A stretch of DNA of 60,000 bases from Cryptomeria japonica. Lineage: Eukaryota > Streptophyta > Pinopsida > Cupressales > Cupressaceae. This document shows, in pieces, positions 31,097-43,099 of this stretch. The notes beneath the pieces were generated by a model. The model did not search any database and was not told the origin of the DNA. It saw only the letters and a list, made by a program, of their open reading frames with translations. The translations under genes and the position numbers were made by a program. The stretch spans positions 911,407,009 to 911,467,008 of the forward strand of contig NC_081414.1 in assembly GCF_030272615.1 (NCBI RefSeq), in the 5' to 3' direction. The stretch's first letter is position 1. Each line of letters starts with the position of its first letter.

Positions 31097-34000
31097 ACAC
31101 AGTTGGAGCTAGACATCCCTGAGCCGTTGGCGTCAGCCAAAGTAGCTATGGCTACTCTCTCCAGTTATCCTAAGTTTCATGCCTTCCGGTTGAAAGGTAC
31201 ACTTAAGGGTAAGCGGGTCACCAGCTTGGTAGACACAGGTGCTACGCATAACTTTATTGATCAGAAATTAGTTGAGAGGCGTGGCTTGCAGTATGAGGAG
31301 TTTGGTGGTTTTGGAGTGAAGGTGGCAGATGGTGCAGTTTTGGGTTGCACCAAACGGATTCCACAGCTTAGTATTCAGATGGGGAATTATACTTTGACTG
31401 ATGATTTTTATGTGCTTCCTATAGAGGATTATGATGTGGTTTTGGGCATGCAGTGGTTACAGGGTATTGGGCGTTACATTATTGATCACCAACGTATGCA
31501 GTTGGAGTTTCTGTCTGGAGGGAAGAAAGTGATTTTGAGGGCAGCTTTAGATGGTGGACCTAGGGAAGTGACTTCTCGCAGGATGGAGACTATCCTCAGG
31601 CATAATGATGTACTCTGGGCTACGCATTGTTTGGTTAAGTCCAAAACACCCACACCCCAGGATGGCCGTGTGTTTCATGTGGACATTCAGTCAGTGATGG
31701 ATCGCCATGGTAGAGTATTTGGTGATATACCTCCTGGAGTGCCACCAGATAGAGGTTTTGAGCATGGTATAGAGTTGGAGGAGGGAGCAAAGCCAGTGAT
31801 TACTACCCCATATCGTCATCCTAGAGCTTATAAGGATGAAATTGAGAAGACAATTCATGAACTATTAGATATGGGTTTCATTCGACCGAGTTCTAGCCCG
31901 TTTGCTTCTTCCGTAGTGTTGGTTAAGAAGAAGGATGGGACTCTACGGATGTGTATTGATTATAGAGCCTTGAACAAGAAGACAATAAAAAACAGATATC
32001 CTATTCCGCGCATAGATGAGTTGTTGGATGAGTTACATGGGGCTGTCTATTTCTCTAAGATTGATCTTCGTTCAGGCTACCATCAGATTCGTGTACGCGC
32101 TGAGGATGTACACAAGACTGCTTTCCGTTGTCACTATGGGCATTATGAGTTCCTGGTAATGCCTTTTGGCCTTACCAATGCACCAGCTACTTTCCAGTCC
32201 TGTATGAACCATATCTTCAACAAGCAGTTGAGGAAGTCGGTTCTAGTGTTCTTTGATGATATATTGATTTACAGTTGTACTTGGGAGGATCATCTCAGAC
32301 ATCTTGAGGAGGTACTTGGCATAATGGAGGATCAGTCTCTATTTGCTAAGCTTTCCAAATGTGAGTTTGGATTGAGGGAGGTGTTATATTTGGGACATGT
32401 GATCAGTGCTGATGGAGTGAAGGTGCATGAGGAGAAGATTCAGGCAATTCAGAATTGGCCCGTCCCTCAGAACATTACGGAGTTACGTGGATTCCTTGGA
32501 TTGTGTGCTTATTATAGGAGATTTGTGAAGGGGTTCTCTCAGTTGGCGGCACCTTTGACAGATCTTACAAAAAAGGGGGCCTTCAGATGGACAGAACAAG
32601 CGCAGGGGGTCTTTGATAGACTCAAGGAGGTGATGAGCACTTGTCCTGTCTTGGCACTACCTGATTTCTCGCAGCCCTTTGTTCTAGAGTGTGATGCCTC
32701 AGGATTTGGTATAGGAGCCGTGTTGATGCAGAACAAACATCCCATTGCCTATGAGAGCAGAAAGTTGCAAAATAATGAGAGGTTGTACTCTACCTACGAC
32801 AAGGAAATGTTGGCTATCATGCATGCGTTAGCCAAATTCAGACAGTATCTTGTTGGCAGCAAATTTGTGGTAAGAACTGATCACAACAGTCTGAAATACT
32901 TCCTAAATCAAACAGAGCTTAATGATAGACAACAAAAATGGATTAGCAAAATTCAGGCTTATGACTTCGATATCGAATTCATAAAGGGGAAGAATAATAC
33001 TGTGGCTGATGCACTCTCTAGGAAACCTTCATTGGCTGCCCTTTGCTCATTGAGCGAGATTTCAGCAGATTGGAAGGCTCAACTCTTAGTTGAGTATTCC
33101 AAGGATCAGCATGCTTGTGAGATCATGGATGGTTTGATAGTGGATGACAGATATAGTGTGGTAGATGATATTATCTACTACAAGGGTAGGGTTTATCTTG
33201 TTCCGAGTTCTCAGTTGAAGGAACAAATTTTGCATGCTCTCCATGATACTCCTACAGCAGGACATCCAGAATATGGTAAGACTTACAGGGCGGTTCGTGA
33301 GAGATTCTCTTGGAAGGGTCTCAAAGATGATGTTTTACGCCATGTCCGTGAGTGTATGACTTGTCAGCAGAACAAGTCGGAGCATACCTACCCAGCGGGG
33401 TTGTTGCAACCTTTACCTATACCGGAACAGAAGTGGACAGGGATCTCAATGGATTTCATTACAGGTCTTCCTCGGGTTCAGGGGAAAGATTGTATTTATG
33501 TTGTTGTGGATAGGCTAACAAAGTATGCCCACTTCTTTCCCATTGCACTGGATTTCACAGCATCACAGGTGGCTGAGTTATTTTTCAGGGAGGTATTTAG
33601 ACTCCATGGTCTTCCCAAGACCATTGTGAGTGACAGGGACAGCAGGTTCATGAGTTCCTTTTGGCAGGAACTTTTCAGGCTTACAGGCACTGAGTTGACA
33701 CCTAGTACTAGTTACCACCCTCAAACTGATGGACAAACCGAAATAGTCAACAAGTGGGTTGAGGGATATTTGCGTAACTATGTGTCAGGGCAACAAAAAG
33801 CATGGGTACGCTGGTTGTATTTGGGCGAGTATTGTTATAATACCACTCACCATATGTCCATTGGCATGACGCCTTTCAGAGCTCTCTATGGATATGAGGC
33901 ATTATCTTTCACTGATTTGGCAATTAGTGATAGTAGAGTTCCTTTGGCTCAGGGTTGGTTACAGGAGAACCAGGATGTCATGAGATCTCTCAGGGAGAAT

Positions 34001-34525
34001 TTACAGCAGGCCCAAAATCAGCAAAAGATGTACGCAGACAGGCACAGGATTGAGAGAGCATTTGAGGTGGATGATATGGTCTTTCTGCGCTTACAACCAT
34101 ATCAGCAGAGCACCCTAAAAAGGGGGGGAGCTGAGAAGCTCAAACCACGTTTTTATGGTCCATACAGGGTACTCAGGCGAGTGGGAGAGGTTGCATATGA
34201 GGTTGAGTTACCACCTGGCAGCAGGATTCATAATGTATTTCATGTATCTTGCCTGAAAAAGGCCCTTGGACTGCATATTACAGTTTCACCCGAGTTACCT
34301 CCTATGGATGAGGAGGGTAAATTGATTTTGGTTCCTGATGAGATTCTTGAGGTGAGGGAACGACGGCTGAGAAGCCGGGTGATTCGAGAGTATTTGGTTC
34401 GATGGAGAGATCTTCCCATAGAGGATGCCACTTGGGAAGGTGAGAGCATTTTACAGCATCCAGCATTACAGTTGCTTGTGGGCAAGCATCTCCGAGAGGG
34501 GAGGACTGTCATGTCCCCACTCTAG
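31097..34525 (+). CDS. pol: Pol polyprotein (PR-RT-RH-IN-chromodomain)
   Basis: An open frame of about 1,140 codons continuous with gag except for the TAG. Numbering from 31103: protease [12 protein letters not shown] (Asp 44), reverse transcriptase with [11 protein letters not shown] (about 319), [13 protein letters not shown] and catalytic FFDDILIYS (about 383), RNase H with ECDASG (about 529) and RTDHNS, integrase zinc finger H714-H721-C751-C754, and catalytic core Asp784, Asp844, Glu880 (DD35E spacing). The GPY-type region is [11 protein letters not shown], and the chromodomain covers about 1078-1125 ([10 protein letters not shown]...ATWE). All catalytic residues are present. There is no ATG near the start, so expression must come by read-through of gag or from a separate initiation. 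The last five codons and stop lie in the 3' LTR. Confidence 0.93.
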   Translation, partial: TQLELDIPEPLASAKVAMATLSSYPKFHAFRLKGTLKGKRVTSLVDTGATHNFIDQKLVERRGLQYEEFGGFGVKVADGAVLGCTKRIPQLSIQMGNYTLTDDFYVLPIEDYDVVLGMQWLQGIGRYIIDHQRMQLEFLSGGKKVILRAALDGGPREVTSRRMETILRHNDVLWATHCLVKSKTPTPQDGRVFHVDIQSVMDRHGRVFGDIPPGVPPDRGFEHGIELEEGAKPVITTPYRHPRAYKDEIEKTIHELLDMGFIRPSSSPFASSVVLVKKKDGTLRMCIDYRALNKKTIKNRYPIPRIDELLDELHGAVYFSKIDLRSGYHQIRVRAEDVHKTAFRCHYGHYEFLVMPFGLTNAPATFQSCMNHIFNKQLRKSVLVFFDDILIYSCTWEDHLRHLEEVLGIMEDQSLFAKLSKCEFGLREVLYLGHVISADGVKVHEEKIQAIQNWPVPQNITELRGFLGLCAYYRRFVKGFSQLAAPLTDLTKKGAFRWTEQAQGVFDRLKEVMSTCPVLALPDFSQPFVLECDASGFGIGAVLMQNKHPIAYESRKLQNNERLYSTYDKEMLAIMHALAKFRQYLVGSKFVVRTDHNSLKYFLNQTELNDRQQKWISKIQAYDFDIEFIKGKNNTVADALSRKPSLAALCSLSEISADWKAQLLVEYSKDQHACEIMDGLIVDDRYSVVDDIIYYKGRVYLVPSSQLKEQILHALHDTPTAGHPEYGKTYRAVRERFSWKGLKDDVLRHVRECMTCQQNKSEHTYPAGLLQPLPIPEQKWTGISMDFITGLPRVQGKDCIYVVVDRLTKYAHFFPIALDFTASQVAELFFREVFRLHGLPKTIVSDRDSRFMSSFWQELFRLTGTELTPSTSYHPQTDGQTEIVNKWVEGYLRNYVSGQQKAWVRWLYLGEYCYNTTHHMSIGMTPFRALYGYEALSFTDLAISDSRVPLAQGWLQENQDVMRSLRENLQQAQNQQKMYADRHRIERAFEVDDMVFLRLQPYQQSTLKRGGAEKLKPRFYGPYRVLRRVGEVAYEVELPPGSRIHNVFHVSCLKKALGLHITVSPELPPMDEEGKLILVPDEILEVRERRLRSRVIREYLVRWRDLPIEDATWEGESILQHPALQLLVGKHLREGRTVMSPL
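34494..34505 (+). promoter_or_regulatory. Polypurine tract of chromovirus
   Basis: GAGAGGGGAGGA ends one base before the 3' LTR starts at 34507. It also codes the end of pol. Confidence 0.85.
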
Positions 34526-35895
34526 CTCAGTCTAGCAGAGACATGTGAGTCAGCTTATTATGGGGTCTTGTAGGCTGACAGGGTTGGACAGAGACCCGGT
34601 ATGGTTATTCAGTGTTGGAGACTTGGTATTCTAGCAGTTATTGATCAGTTGGGAGACATTCCTTGTTTTTAGGAGGCAGTTCCTACTTTTTAGGAGGTTT
34701 GATCATGCCCAAGGTTGGGTCTCCATGAGATGCCTCTTTGGGTTCAGTTTCAGAGAGATTGGGCTTGTTTCCTAAATTTTAGGAGCATCCCTAGATTTTA
34801 GGGATAAGACTACCAGTGAATCCTTGATTTCCGACTTCAGTCACAGACAGGTGACAGGATGATTTTAGGGTTTGTAATGTCAGTTGGGCATTTTATGGCT
34901 ATTTGGGTTATATTTTTAATATTTCCTAAGTTAGCGTTTAATAATTAAATAAGGCTAAGTTGTTAGCCATTTTGGAGTAATAAGGGGATTTTTGGCCTCA
35001 TCTGGATGCGCACCCTATTGTGTGATAGCTCGTTGGAAAGATCTTGAAATTCTTTAAATCTTTCTCTTTGGTCTCAGGGCAATTCAGTGAGCGGATTTCT
35101 GTCTATGAGGAAAAAGGTCATTTTCTAGTAACATGACCACTTTAAAATAAGAAATTATAACATTTCCACTAGACCATGCCACTTGGAGACAATTAGGGTT
35201 CGATTTGCAATTGAGAGGGGTTATAAGGGGATAGGAGCTTCATTCTATCATCATCTTTTGCATATTTGACAACTTGTATGAATTTGCTCTGGAGAGCGAT
35301 TTCTAGACTGGGACGCAAACCCCAGGATTAGGATTGGCTGGGACGTAGCCCTCAGCAATCTTTGGCACCGGACTTATAAGGCATTGTGTGTGGTGATTAA
35401 GGACAGAGGCATCAATTCTCAGTAGGGTTTCAGCGTGGCCTACCATCTTTCCAATGGAGACGTGGTTCATTGCAGCTGGAGGAATGCCATTTGCAGCAAA
35501 TACACCACGTGGTGTATAGGGTATTGCTTGTATTCACTTCCAGTGTATGTGGGGTTGGAGAACATTCTTCATCTTCCAGTTTGACTTTGAATTTGTATGA
35601 GAGCTTGGGAAATACATTGGATTCATTGTTTGGCTTTGTAATTCAGACAAATCTGCCTGGTACGATTTGCAATAATTCTGACTTTTGCTGTATACCTCAT
35701 TTATTTCAGTATTGCTTCATATTTGCTGTTATCTATTCCTTCCTATGCTATTAAACAATCAAAAACACAAAAACAAACAACCCTTTCTGCACTTCTGTCT
35801 AGTTCTGTAAGAAAAACTTAAATAAACAGGAAAACAAAATTAAAAATAAAAAAATTACAGCAGGTTAACAGCAAAGATCTATCAGGGATCTTTCA
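34507..35895 (+). repeat. 3' LTR of the 7.6 kb chromovirus
   Basis: Identical in length to the 5' LTR and differing at three positions seen. It is followed at once by the TATAA duplication. Confidence 0.95.
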
Positions 35896-35900
35896 TATAA

Positions 35901-37091
35901 AGTCTGGGATGCATGCTATAGAAGTTAGTGCATGTCTACAGTTCCATACAATATGTTGACAAAAAACTTGAGCCACTTTAGGCAATGCATATACATATAT
36001 GATTGTAGTGGTGAAATTTGCATTCTCATGCAAATTCTTGTTTAGTTTGGGGCCTATTTGATGGAATGTCTAATAACAACTACATATCAAATAAATAGTA
36101 CTCTTTTGCTAATTGGCTTGTGGCCCAATGTTGATTAGAGCTCTCCAGATTATTTAATTTAAGATCTTATTCCCATGCAGTTATACACGCAGACCATTTT
36201 GATGGTGAAATTGCGTACTCGTGATTCCAAATTCTATATACATCATTTTGATTGGTTGAGGTTTCCAACAAATTTGGATATACGACATTAATCATGGTAT
36301 CAATGATGCTTTCTTTATGGGACATTGAATTGTTTTGCGAGGCAAAATGTAAACAAGGCTTCTCAAAATCTTTTGCCCCAATGTGAAGTTCCAATTATAT
36401 CCATGCATTATAATTTTATTGACACACATGCAACCTAACTAAGTGAGTGTGTTTATTCCATAATTATAGGTTCCTTCCACCAGCTAGAACCTTCTCCTCA
36501 AATATACACTCTCTAATATATTTATGGAAGCATAACACATAATTATTCATCATAATAATTAAATTGTCTTCCTAATAGTTTGTTTTAAACAATTAATAAT
36601 TTAGTAGTTAAACTATGCAAATTAAATGGGATCTGACATGTGCACTTTATCTCTATTTTCCTTATTGTGATATCAAATGGTTGATTAAGAAGTGTTGATT
36701 CTTATTTTGTGAACCCTTTTGTGGATAATTTTATCCATTTCAGAACGATGCTCGATCCTTCTTAGACTCATTTTATTATTAATATATTTACAAATTTGTT
36801 CTTTATCTTCATGCGAACAAGAGGGCATTAAGCATTACATATAATTCTCAAGACCCTTGCATTATTCTATACACATAATCTTTAGTTGGATAGTTGCATT
36901 ATTCTATACACACAATCAATGTTCCTCTCAACATTGATGACAAGAGATGTTACCAATGTTATGCCAGCGTACTTATTTCATTTACTCTTCCAGCATATAT
37001 CAGGTTGTGCTACATATGTATCTATGATTATTAATGCTGTATATGCTTGTACACCACTTGAGATGGTTTTGAATGGCAATAAATGTTGCAG
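35901..37091 (+). other. Intron-like DNA upstream of ERGIC3 exon
   Basis: No coding motif or repeat boundary is visible. It ends in the splice acceptor TTGCAG at 37086-37091, so at least its right part is intron of the ERGIC3-like gene. Confidence 0.6.
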
Positions 37092-37986
37092 GTAACTTTC
37101 ACAGAGGAAAGAGCATCATTCTTGCATTTTCTAACAAACATCTGTGCAATAATTGGAGGTAATCCATTTCTTCTCATTAAACATGGAATTTCGTAGGATA
37201 TTAATTATGACCTGAAAGGCAGGCCCATGAGGCTGGTTATTTGTGTCATTTATGGATGTGCTATTATTTTATCCGTTCATCCTGAAAGGAAAAATTTATG
37301 CAATATTACTTCTTCCTGCCATTTATTGTTTGTAATTATTATTTGAAAAGCTTATCAATGGTCTTAGGCAGGGGTTGGTTTTTAGCTAGGCTTGATTATC
37401 CATAGTTGTTGCCAGATTGAATAATGTGGTCTCTGTTTATTTGGTCTGTTTATAACCTGTATCTTCGTTCGACGATCTACTCTGTGTTAGTGTCATTATT
37501 AAGTATATATTTTTCTTGTCTTTTCCGTACTTTTGGTTCCTCAACTTACAGTACTGTATGTAAACATAAAAGTAGCTATGTTTTCTTACAAACCGAAATA
37601 CATAAATTTCTTAAATGCTAACCTCAATTTGTTGCCAGGCTTGATTATCCTTAGTTGTTGCCAGATTGAATAATGTGGTCTCTGTTTATTTGGTTTGTTT
37701 GTAACCTGTATCTTTGTTCGACGATCTACTCTGTGTGTGTCATTATTAAGTATATATTCTTCTTGTCTTTTCCGTACTTTTGGTTCCTCAACTTACAGTA
37801 GTGTATGTAAACATAAAAGTAGCTATGTTTTCTTACAAACCGAAATACATAAATTTATTAAATGCTAACCTCCATTTGCTGTGGTTCTGTTCAGGAATAT
37901 TCACCGTTTCCGGTATTATAGATTCATTTGTCTACCATGGCCAACGTGCAATCAGGAAAAAGGTTGAAATTGGTAAGTTTGGCTGA
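37092..37986 (+). CDS. ERGIC3: ERGIC3/Erv46-like protein, last two exons
   Basis: Exon 37092-37158 follows acceptor TTGCAG and ends at donor GTAATC. It encodes VTFTEERASFLHFLTNICAI and one further Ile-Gly. Exon 37895-37986 follows acceptor TCTGTTCAG and encodes IFTVSGIIDSFVYHGQRAIR then KKVEIGKFG, with stop TGA at 37984-37986. The phases fit, with a Gly codon split G/GA. The product matches the C-terminus of the ERGIC/Erv46 family: a luminal stretch, the second membrane segment (LHFLTN...GIIDSF) and a short cytosolic tail with basic residues. These proteins cycle between ER and Golgi in COPII/COPI vesicles as cargo receptors. The exons for the first 300 or more residues were not found, so the gene probably extends left beyond a very long intron. 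The 3' UTR begins at 37987. It could be a processed-free 3' fragment, but the splice sites and frame are intact. Confidence 0.85.
37391..37880 (+). repeat. 249-bp tandem duplication in the last ERGIC3 intron
   Basis: CTTGATTATCC starts at 37391 and again at 37640, and the copies match closely to 37639 and about 37880. The end of copy 1 (CAATTTGTTGCCAG) corresponds to the authentic acceptor region after copy 2 (CATTTGCTGTGG...TTCAG). The unit thus ran up to the 3' splice site. Confidence 0.85.
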
Positions 37987-38488
37987 GAGACGGCATTGCT
38001 TCAATTTTTGGAACTCTTCGGATGTACCGTTCATCCTTTGTCAAAGTTATACATTTATAAACATTCTTTTGTTTCCAATATGTTCATCTAAGGATAAAAA
38101 ATTATACCATATAGTATGGTTCAGAATAATGTTTCCATTGAGACTCAGGAAATGCCTGAGTCTTGTACCTGGTGAATTTTTCACTAGGATTTTATTCAAT
38201 CAAGAAGCAATTTTCTTGGCCACATTGAGTGAAAGAGGCAGTAGAGTTTTCCCCTTTACATTAGCTGTGGAATGCCCATTCAAGAGTCTCACAGCAACAA
38301 TTATTTAACTATTCAAAGTTTTAGGAACATGGTAGTTGACTGTTTTTGCAATTTGTATACAAGCTGGTGAGGAACATTATTAGGAGGAACTTTATATTTC
38401 TCTTGTGCAATTCAACGCTTGAAGGGGTGATCCGTGATTACACAAATGTGTATGAGAACATGAAGTATTGATATGATACTGTTAATAG

Positions 38489-38716
38489 CTCCATCCTATA
38501 TATTAATTGCCAAAATGATAATTTAAAAACCAGTCTTTGCATTGATCTGAAGCTAAGAAATTGCCTCTTGTTTATGCTTCCTTGTAGAAATGTTAATGGG
38601 ATCTCCATCCTATATATTAATTGCCAAAATGATAATTTAAAAACCAGTCTTTGCATTGATCTGAAGCTAAGAAATTGCCTCTTGTTTATGCTTCCTTGTA
38701 GAAATGTTAATGGGAT
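38489..38716 (+). repeat. 114-bp tandem duplication
   Basis: CTCCATCCTATATATTAATT starts at 38489 and 38603. The two copies look identical or nearly so through GTTAATGGGAT. It lies about 500 bp downstream of the ERGIC3 stop; the short frames over it are translations of the duplication. Confidence 0.9.
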
Positions 38717-38799
38717 TGGATGTTTCTTGCTAGAAATTCCTTGTAAAATCCTTAAAAATGTTTACATGCATAGTTGAACTACTTGCCAAAAGCAAAAAC

Positions 38800-39390
38800 T
38801 CGTTAAGATCCAGAAAAAAAATTCGGCGAAAATTTGGCAAAAAACTTGGCAAAGTTAAAAATTTATTTAAATTTAATTAGAAATGCATTTTTTTTTTGGC
38901 AAAATTCAATGACAAGATGCATCCATTGAGTCAATAAATGAGTACACAAAAGAAACAAGCCGAGTCTAGATATATTTGATTGATTTAAATGCAGATTGGG
39001 TACAAAATGGCATCCTTATGTAAAACAAAATGAAAATAGCAAATTGCTTTTGTAAAACTAAATATAAATACTACATCAAAACATCTTACATCTTCCTCTT
39101 CCCAGCTCTAGTGAAAACAAGGGAAGAGGTAGAATTAGAGGGTCTAGTCCTAGGAGTTTGGTGTGGCTCCCCCTCCTCGCCAAAACGAGGTTGAGGGTAG
39201 CACCCCTCGCGGGGTCTGAGGGTGGGAGAGAGAGAGGTAGAGGGATAGATCTAGATCTTGGGGGAGAGAGGAGAGAGTGAGATAGAGAGCGGTAGAGAGA
39301 GGGGATAGAGGAAGAGTGATAAGAAGATGGATAGGTCTAGAATTCAGTGCAGATAAAATGAGTGAGATAGAGAGAGCGAGAGAATGTTGA
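38800..39390. other. Low-complexity, possibly hAT-related segment
   Basis: GGCGAAAATTTGGCAAAAAACTTGGC near 38823 and GCGAGTTTTTGGGCGAGTT near 39700 are repeated subterminal-like motifs, and 39215-39390 is an imperfect GA-rich run. The placement resembles the hAT relic at 14457-19019, but no target duplication or transposase is visible. Confidence 0.25.
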
Positions 39391-39399
39391 TAGGAGCCT

Positions 39400-39600
39400 A
39401 CTGATTACTGAAATTTGACTAAGTTTAAAAATTTATAATATCCTTTAAAACCTAGAATTTGCATTATAACTCCTAGAGATCTGAAACCACTCTCAAACAT
39501 CTTGCCAATATATACATTAAATTTAACTTAAAGTATAAGAATATGCCCTTTTCCTTTCTTATACTTTAAATGTTATAATTCATGTATATATTATGATCAA
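39400..39600 (+). repeat. Segment homologous to 15180-15385 in element C
   Basis: ATAACTCCTRGAGATCTGAAACCACTCTCAAACATC is shared with 15260-15295. Both copies continue into an inverted repeat: here TAACTTAAAGTATAAGAA (39524-39541) against TTCTTATACTTTAAATGTTA (39557-39576). The surrounding DNA is different, so this is a fragment of the C family or of something both contain. Confidence 0.6.
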
Positions 39601-40150
39601 GAGAATGAGACTGACTTGAAGAAAAAAAAAATTACATTATTTTTTGATACATTTGGGCCTCTTTTTCTATGCAAACGAGTTTTTGCGAGTCGAGTTCAGC
39701 GAGTTTTTGGGCGAGTTAATGGCAAGTTTACTCGCCAAGTCAATATGCTTGCATGTTTTTTTTGCAACTTGACGAGTAGTCCATCTATGCTTACATGGAT
39801 GCTTCCATCAACATAACCTGCAAAGAAATCTCATTATGGGTCTTGATAAAGTTTATAGTTTTTTTTTTTTTATTTATACATGAAACCTTCAAACTCTTTA
39901 AATGGTAAGCAATATGATAAAAGAAAACAAAGAAATAAAATTGGGAACACTTTGAAAAAAAAAATTCTGGTTCGTCAGTGGTCATGTTTAATTTAAAAAC
40001 CTTATAAAGCTTCATTAAGAATTACAATTACCCCCCAACACGCTTCATTAAGAGTGCAACATAAGTATTACAGCACACCATGAATGAATACGCTAGACCA
40101 CTGTATGCATGGGAAACAATATACTGTAGATAATGGTACTGTGTATGTTC

Positions 40151-40390
40151 TCACTTGATCCAGAGAAGCCTCTTCACTTGACCGGAAGAGAACGGAGGCT
40201 CACCAAGATTCCCAGAGAACCTCCCCACACTTGAAAGGCAAGCTTTCCAACAGAAGACATCATCTTCCTTTTTCACACTAGTGTACACGCTCCATTGTAC
40301 TATATGAATAACCTCAACACGATGCCCAACCCAGATCCAAACATTGGCAACAAAGGAGGGGAGAGTTAGGACACTCATCTCCTGCAAAAG
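40151..40390 (-). CDS. Possible terminal exon, unrecognised protein
   Basis: The minus strand reads from a good acceptor (TCTTTTGCAG, at about 40391-40400) into 76-80 open codons ending in TGA at 40151-40153. The frame has ordinary amino-acid composition (FVANVWIWVGHRVEVIHIVQ, then WKACLSSVGRFSG). I do not recognise the protein, and no upstream exon was identified, so it may be a gene fragment or a chance frame. Confidence 0.25.
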   Translation of the reverse strand, partial: LLQEMSVLTLPSFVANVWIWVGHRVEVIHIVQWSVYTSVKKEDDVFCWKACLSSVGRFSGNLGEPPFSSGQVKRLLWIK

Positions 40391-40419
40391 AACATGACTG
40401 TGTGAGACCAATAAATAGT

Positions 40420-41160
40420 TTAATTACAAACCAAGATCTTGACAGAAAGGTTTAAGATCTTCCAATATTAAATTTGAATGAAATGTCTCAATATATATCC
40501 GCGTAATCTATATATCTTAAAATTAAGATATATATGTTAATAGCAGTGACACCTCAAATATGTAAGAGAACTGTATTAATATTAATTTAATATAAATATG
40601 TTAAATAAGGTATTATGTTATTTTTAATATTAGTATTATATACTCTAAATACTCTAAATTAATAATTAAAAAATTTGTCTTTTAATATTTTTTTAATTAA
40701 ATTGACATTTTTATATTAAGTTAAGATTAATTACAATATTATATAAACTACAATTTGGTTTCGGGTAGATTTTGTTTTACGTTTAGGGTTAGGATATATA
40801 AACTACCATATATTTCTCGAGAAGGCTTAGGTTTATTTTGTTAATTTATGATTGATTTAATATATAGTTTATGCTATTTTTCTTAATATTACAATTATAG
40901 TATTATTGAGTTTGTTCTATGATCACTATTTATGATAGTGTTTAATTGATTTCATCTTGTTAGTAATTTAATAAATGTTAGGGTTCAATTAGTTTGAGGT
41001 TTAGGGTTAGAGTTAAGTTTGATTTAGTGTTAGGGTTTGCTTAATTCTGTTTAAATTTTTATATACATTAAGCTAGATGATAATGATAGTTACTTTAAAA
41101 ATTCAACGAAGATAGTAGTTTATTTTTCGAATTTATTACTGTAGTGTTAAGGTTTACATT
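40420..41160. other. AT-rich DNA, nothing recognised
   Basis: Simple AT-rich sequence with several TTAGGGTTTA-like runs (40780-41035). No gene or boundary is seen. Confidence 0.4.
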
Positions 41161-41164
41161 ATTC

Positions 41165-41774
41165 GCACATTACATATCCATATCCCATTCCATGGCCATG
41201 ATCTACAATGAGATCTTACATCATATATATACAAACCCTCGACCATAAACAATCAGGTCGGCCACCAGACAATAAACCAATTACATAATTACAAAATATG
41301 TCGGCCTTAGACCAAACAAATAATATCCAACTCATAAGACATCCTGAAAACACATCTAGAGGTCCAATCCACATGTTACATTAAGTTGGTCCATAACTTA
41401 GATCAACCGGGACCCAATATAGGTCCACACACTAAAGCAATGATCCCAATCCGCCAAGTCTCGAACATGATCACCATCAACATCCCGAATCTCCACCAAA
41501 AGCCACACCAACACCACTTATGCATATCATCAAAGCTCTGTCGGTGAAACCCTCGCTGGAACCACAAACCAAGCTTCCAAGCAAACATGATAGCATCTGA
41601 TCATCAGACCAAAACCAACTGACTGAATATGAACATGAGTAAGCCAATTCCATAACCAAATCATACCGGATCCAAACCAACCAGAAACAACTCAACCTAT
41701 CGGGACCAGAAGGGTTACGGTAAAGCATCATAAACAACTAGTGTTGACATCAATGACAAAACATCAATGCAACA
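41165..41774 (-). mobile_element. Truncated solo-LTR-like sequence
   Basis: The minus strand begins TGTTGCATTGATG, then TTTGTCATTGATGTCAACA, the start style also seen in the insertions at 51088-55209 and 51936. A TATA-like run lies near 41225-41240 (TTGTATATATATGATG). The 3' part fades near 41165 and no PBS follows, so it is a truncated LTR. Confidence 0.5.
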
Positions 41775-42204
41775 CATAATCAATTCCTCTAAATGGCCAA
41801 CAACAACTATCAATAACCTAGCTCAAATTGTTACATTTTTACAACACCAATTGACTTCCATAACTCAATCCAAGTTCAATGTTCTCACATTTGATGTAGC
41901 AAGCCCACTATCCGATGACATTTTTGTGTGGTTCTTGTTGGATCTCAAAATTGCAGATTACTGAACTCTAAAAGAATGCCAAACTCTATGATCAAGCTAA
42001 GTAGTCAATTCTGGCCAACTAGTGGAATGAACCTTCAAGGTTGCTAATTCCCTACTTCTTTTGGTTCTGCTAAACTAAGGTGGGAATACCATGGGGGCTT
42101 CACTTAGTGAAACTAGGTTATAACACATGCGTTCATGCCATACTAAAGAATACCCCTATTTTCAAAAAATATTACCCTAATCTCATTTTTTGTCACCCCC
42201 TTCC

Positions 42205-42991
42205 TGATGCAGGAGCATCCCCTATTCATGGCAATCTTGCATCAACCAAAAACATTTTCTTTCTGTTTGCAGTTTCAACATTTCTTTCTGTGTGTACTGG
42301 TTATGGCTCACCGGATCCTGTGGAGTTGGATTCTACTTGAAGACTTGATCATCTTTCTTATTTCCAAACCGCATCGCATTTGGATCATTTTCCGACAAGT
42401 TATTGCTATTAGTTACCTTGACAGTTTCATGTTACCGATTGACAGTTTCTTGTTACCGGTTGGCTGGACCTATTTTGGTGATCTTTCGATGCTTGTAGAG
42501 CCTTGAGCATTGATTCCGATGTTCCTTGGTGTGTGGCCAACCTTTTCCCGTGATCTACATTTTATCCTTTGGATTTTTCAGAGGAATTTCTTGGCGGAGG
42601 TCGACCTTGTTTGTTTTATACGTTAGGTCTCGTTCTTCGGGTTTTGATCCCTTTTTGGGCCGATGGATCCCCTTGGATTGTATATATAATTGTAATTGTG
42701 CATTAGAATGTATCAATCGAAGAATCAAGTAGCTAGACTAAGCATAGAAGATAGATCTTGAGATTTAAAGTCTCGGTTGTGAGCTATTATGTACATTGAG
42801 CATGTTTTAGCAGGCCTGTGAGCCAATTTCTGTAACCCGGTTGTTACCGGTTGGTTGTAATCAATTTTCATGAAATAATTTGATCTGTTCTGCATTTCCT
42901 CCATCACATCTTTGTGTTTACGTTGTGTTTACTATTGCTGACCAGTCCGGATTGATTTTTTTGAGGTCCCTCCTAACTGGTGACTACTTCA
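42205..42991 (+). repeat. 5' LTR of old chromovirus
   Basis: It starts TGATGCAGGAGCATCC and ends GACTACTTCA. A TATATATAATTG run lies near 42680. The primer site TGGTATCAGAGC follows at 42994-43005. Confidence 0.9.
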
Positions 42992-42993
42992 AG

Positions 42994-43005
42994 TGGTATC
43001 AGAGC
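42994..43005 (+). promoter_or_regulatory. Primer-binding site (initiator Met tRNA)
   Basis: TGGTATCAGAGC, two bases after the LTR end. Confidence 0.9.
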
Positions 43006-43099
43006 GAGCTTCATTCCGGAGATTGTGTGTCCTAAGAATTTTGTTGTATGGTGGCGGACTGAGGATCCGACCTGCAGCTGCAGAAGATCGACGTAAAAT

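Larger units (their letters stand above)
28275..35895 (+). mobile_element. Nearly intact Ty3/Gypsy chromovirus (7.6 kb)
   Basis: A complete element: perfect TATAA duplications (28270-28274 and 35896-35900), two 1,389-bp LTRs, initiator-Met primer site, gag, pol with a C-terminal chromodomain, and a polypurine tract. Comparing the LTRs base by base, I find three transitions: 28574 G versus 34806 A, 29077 C versus 35309 T, and 29597 A versus 35829 G. This makes it by far the youngest insertion in the window. Its only coding defect is one in-frame TAG between gag and pol. Confidence 0.95.

Noticed and set aside
41767-41964. Possible gag fragment (LTSITQSKFNVLTFDVASP)
   Set aside because: Short, with no conserved gag motif or continuation; not distinguishable from chance.
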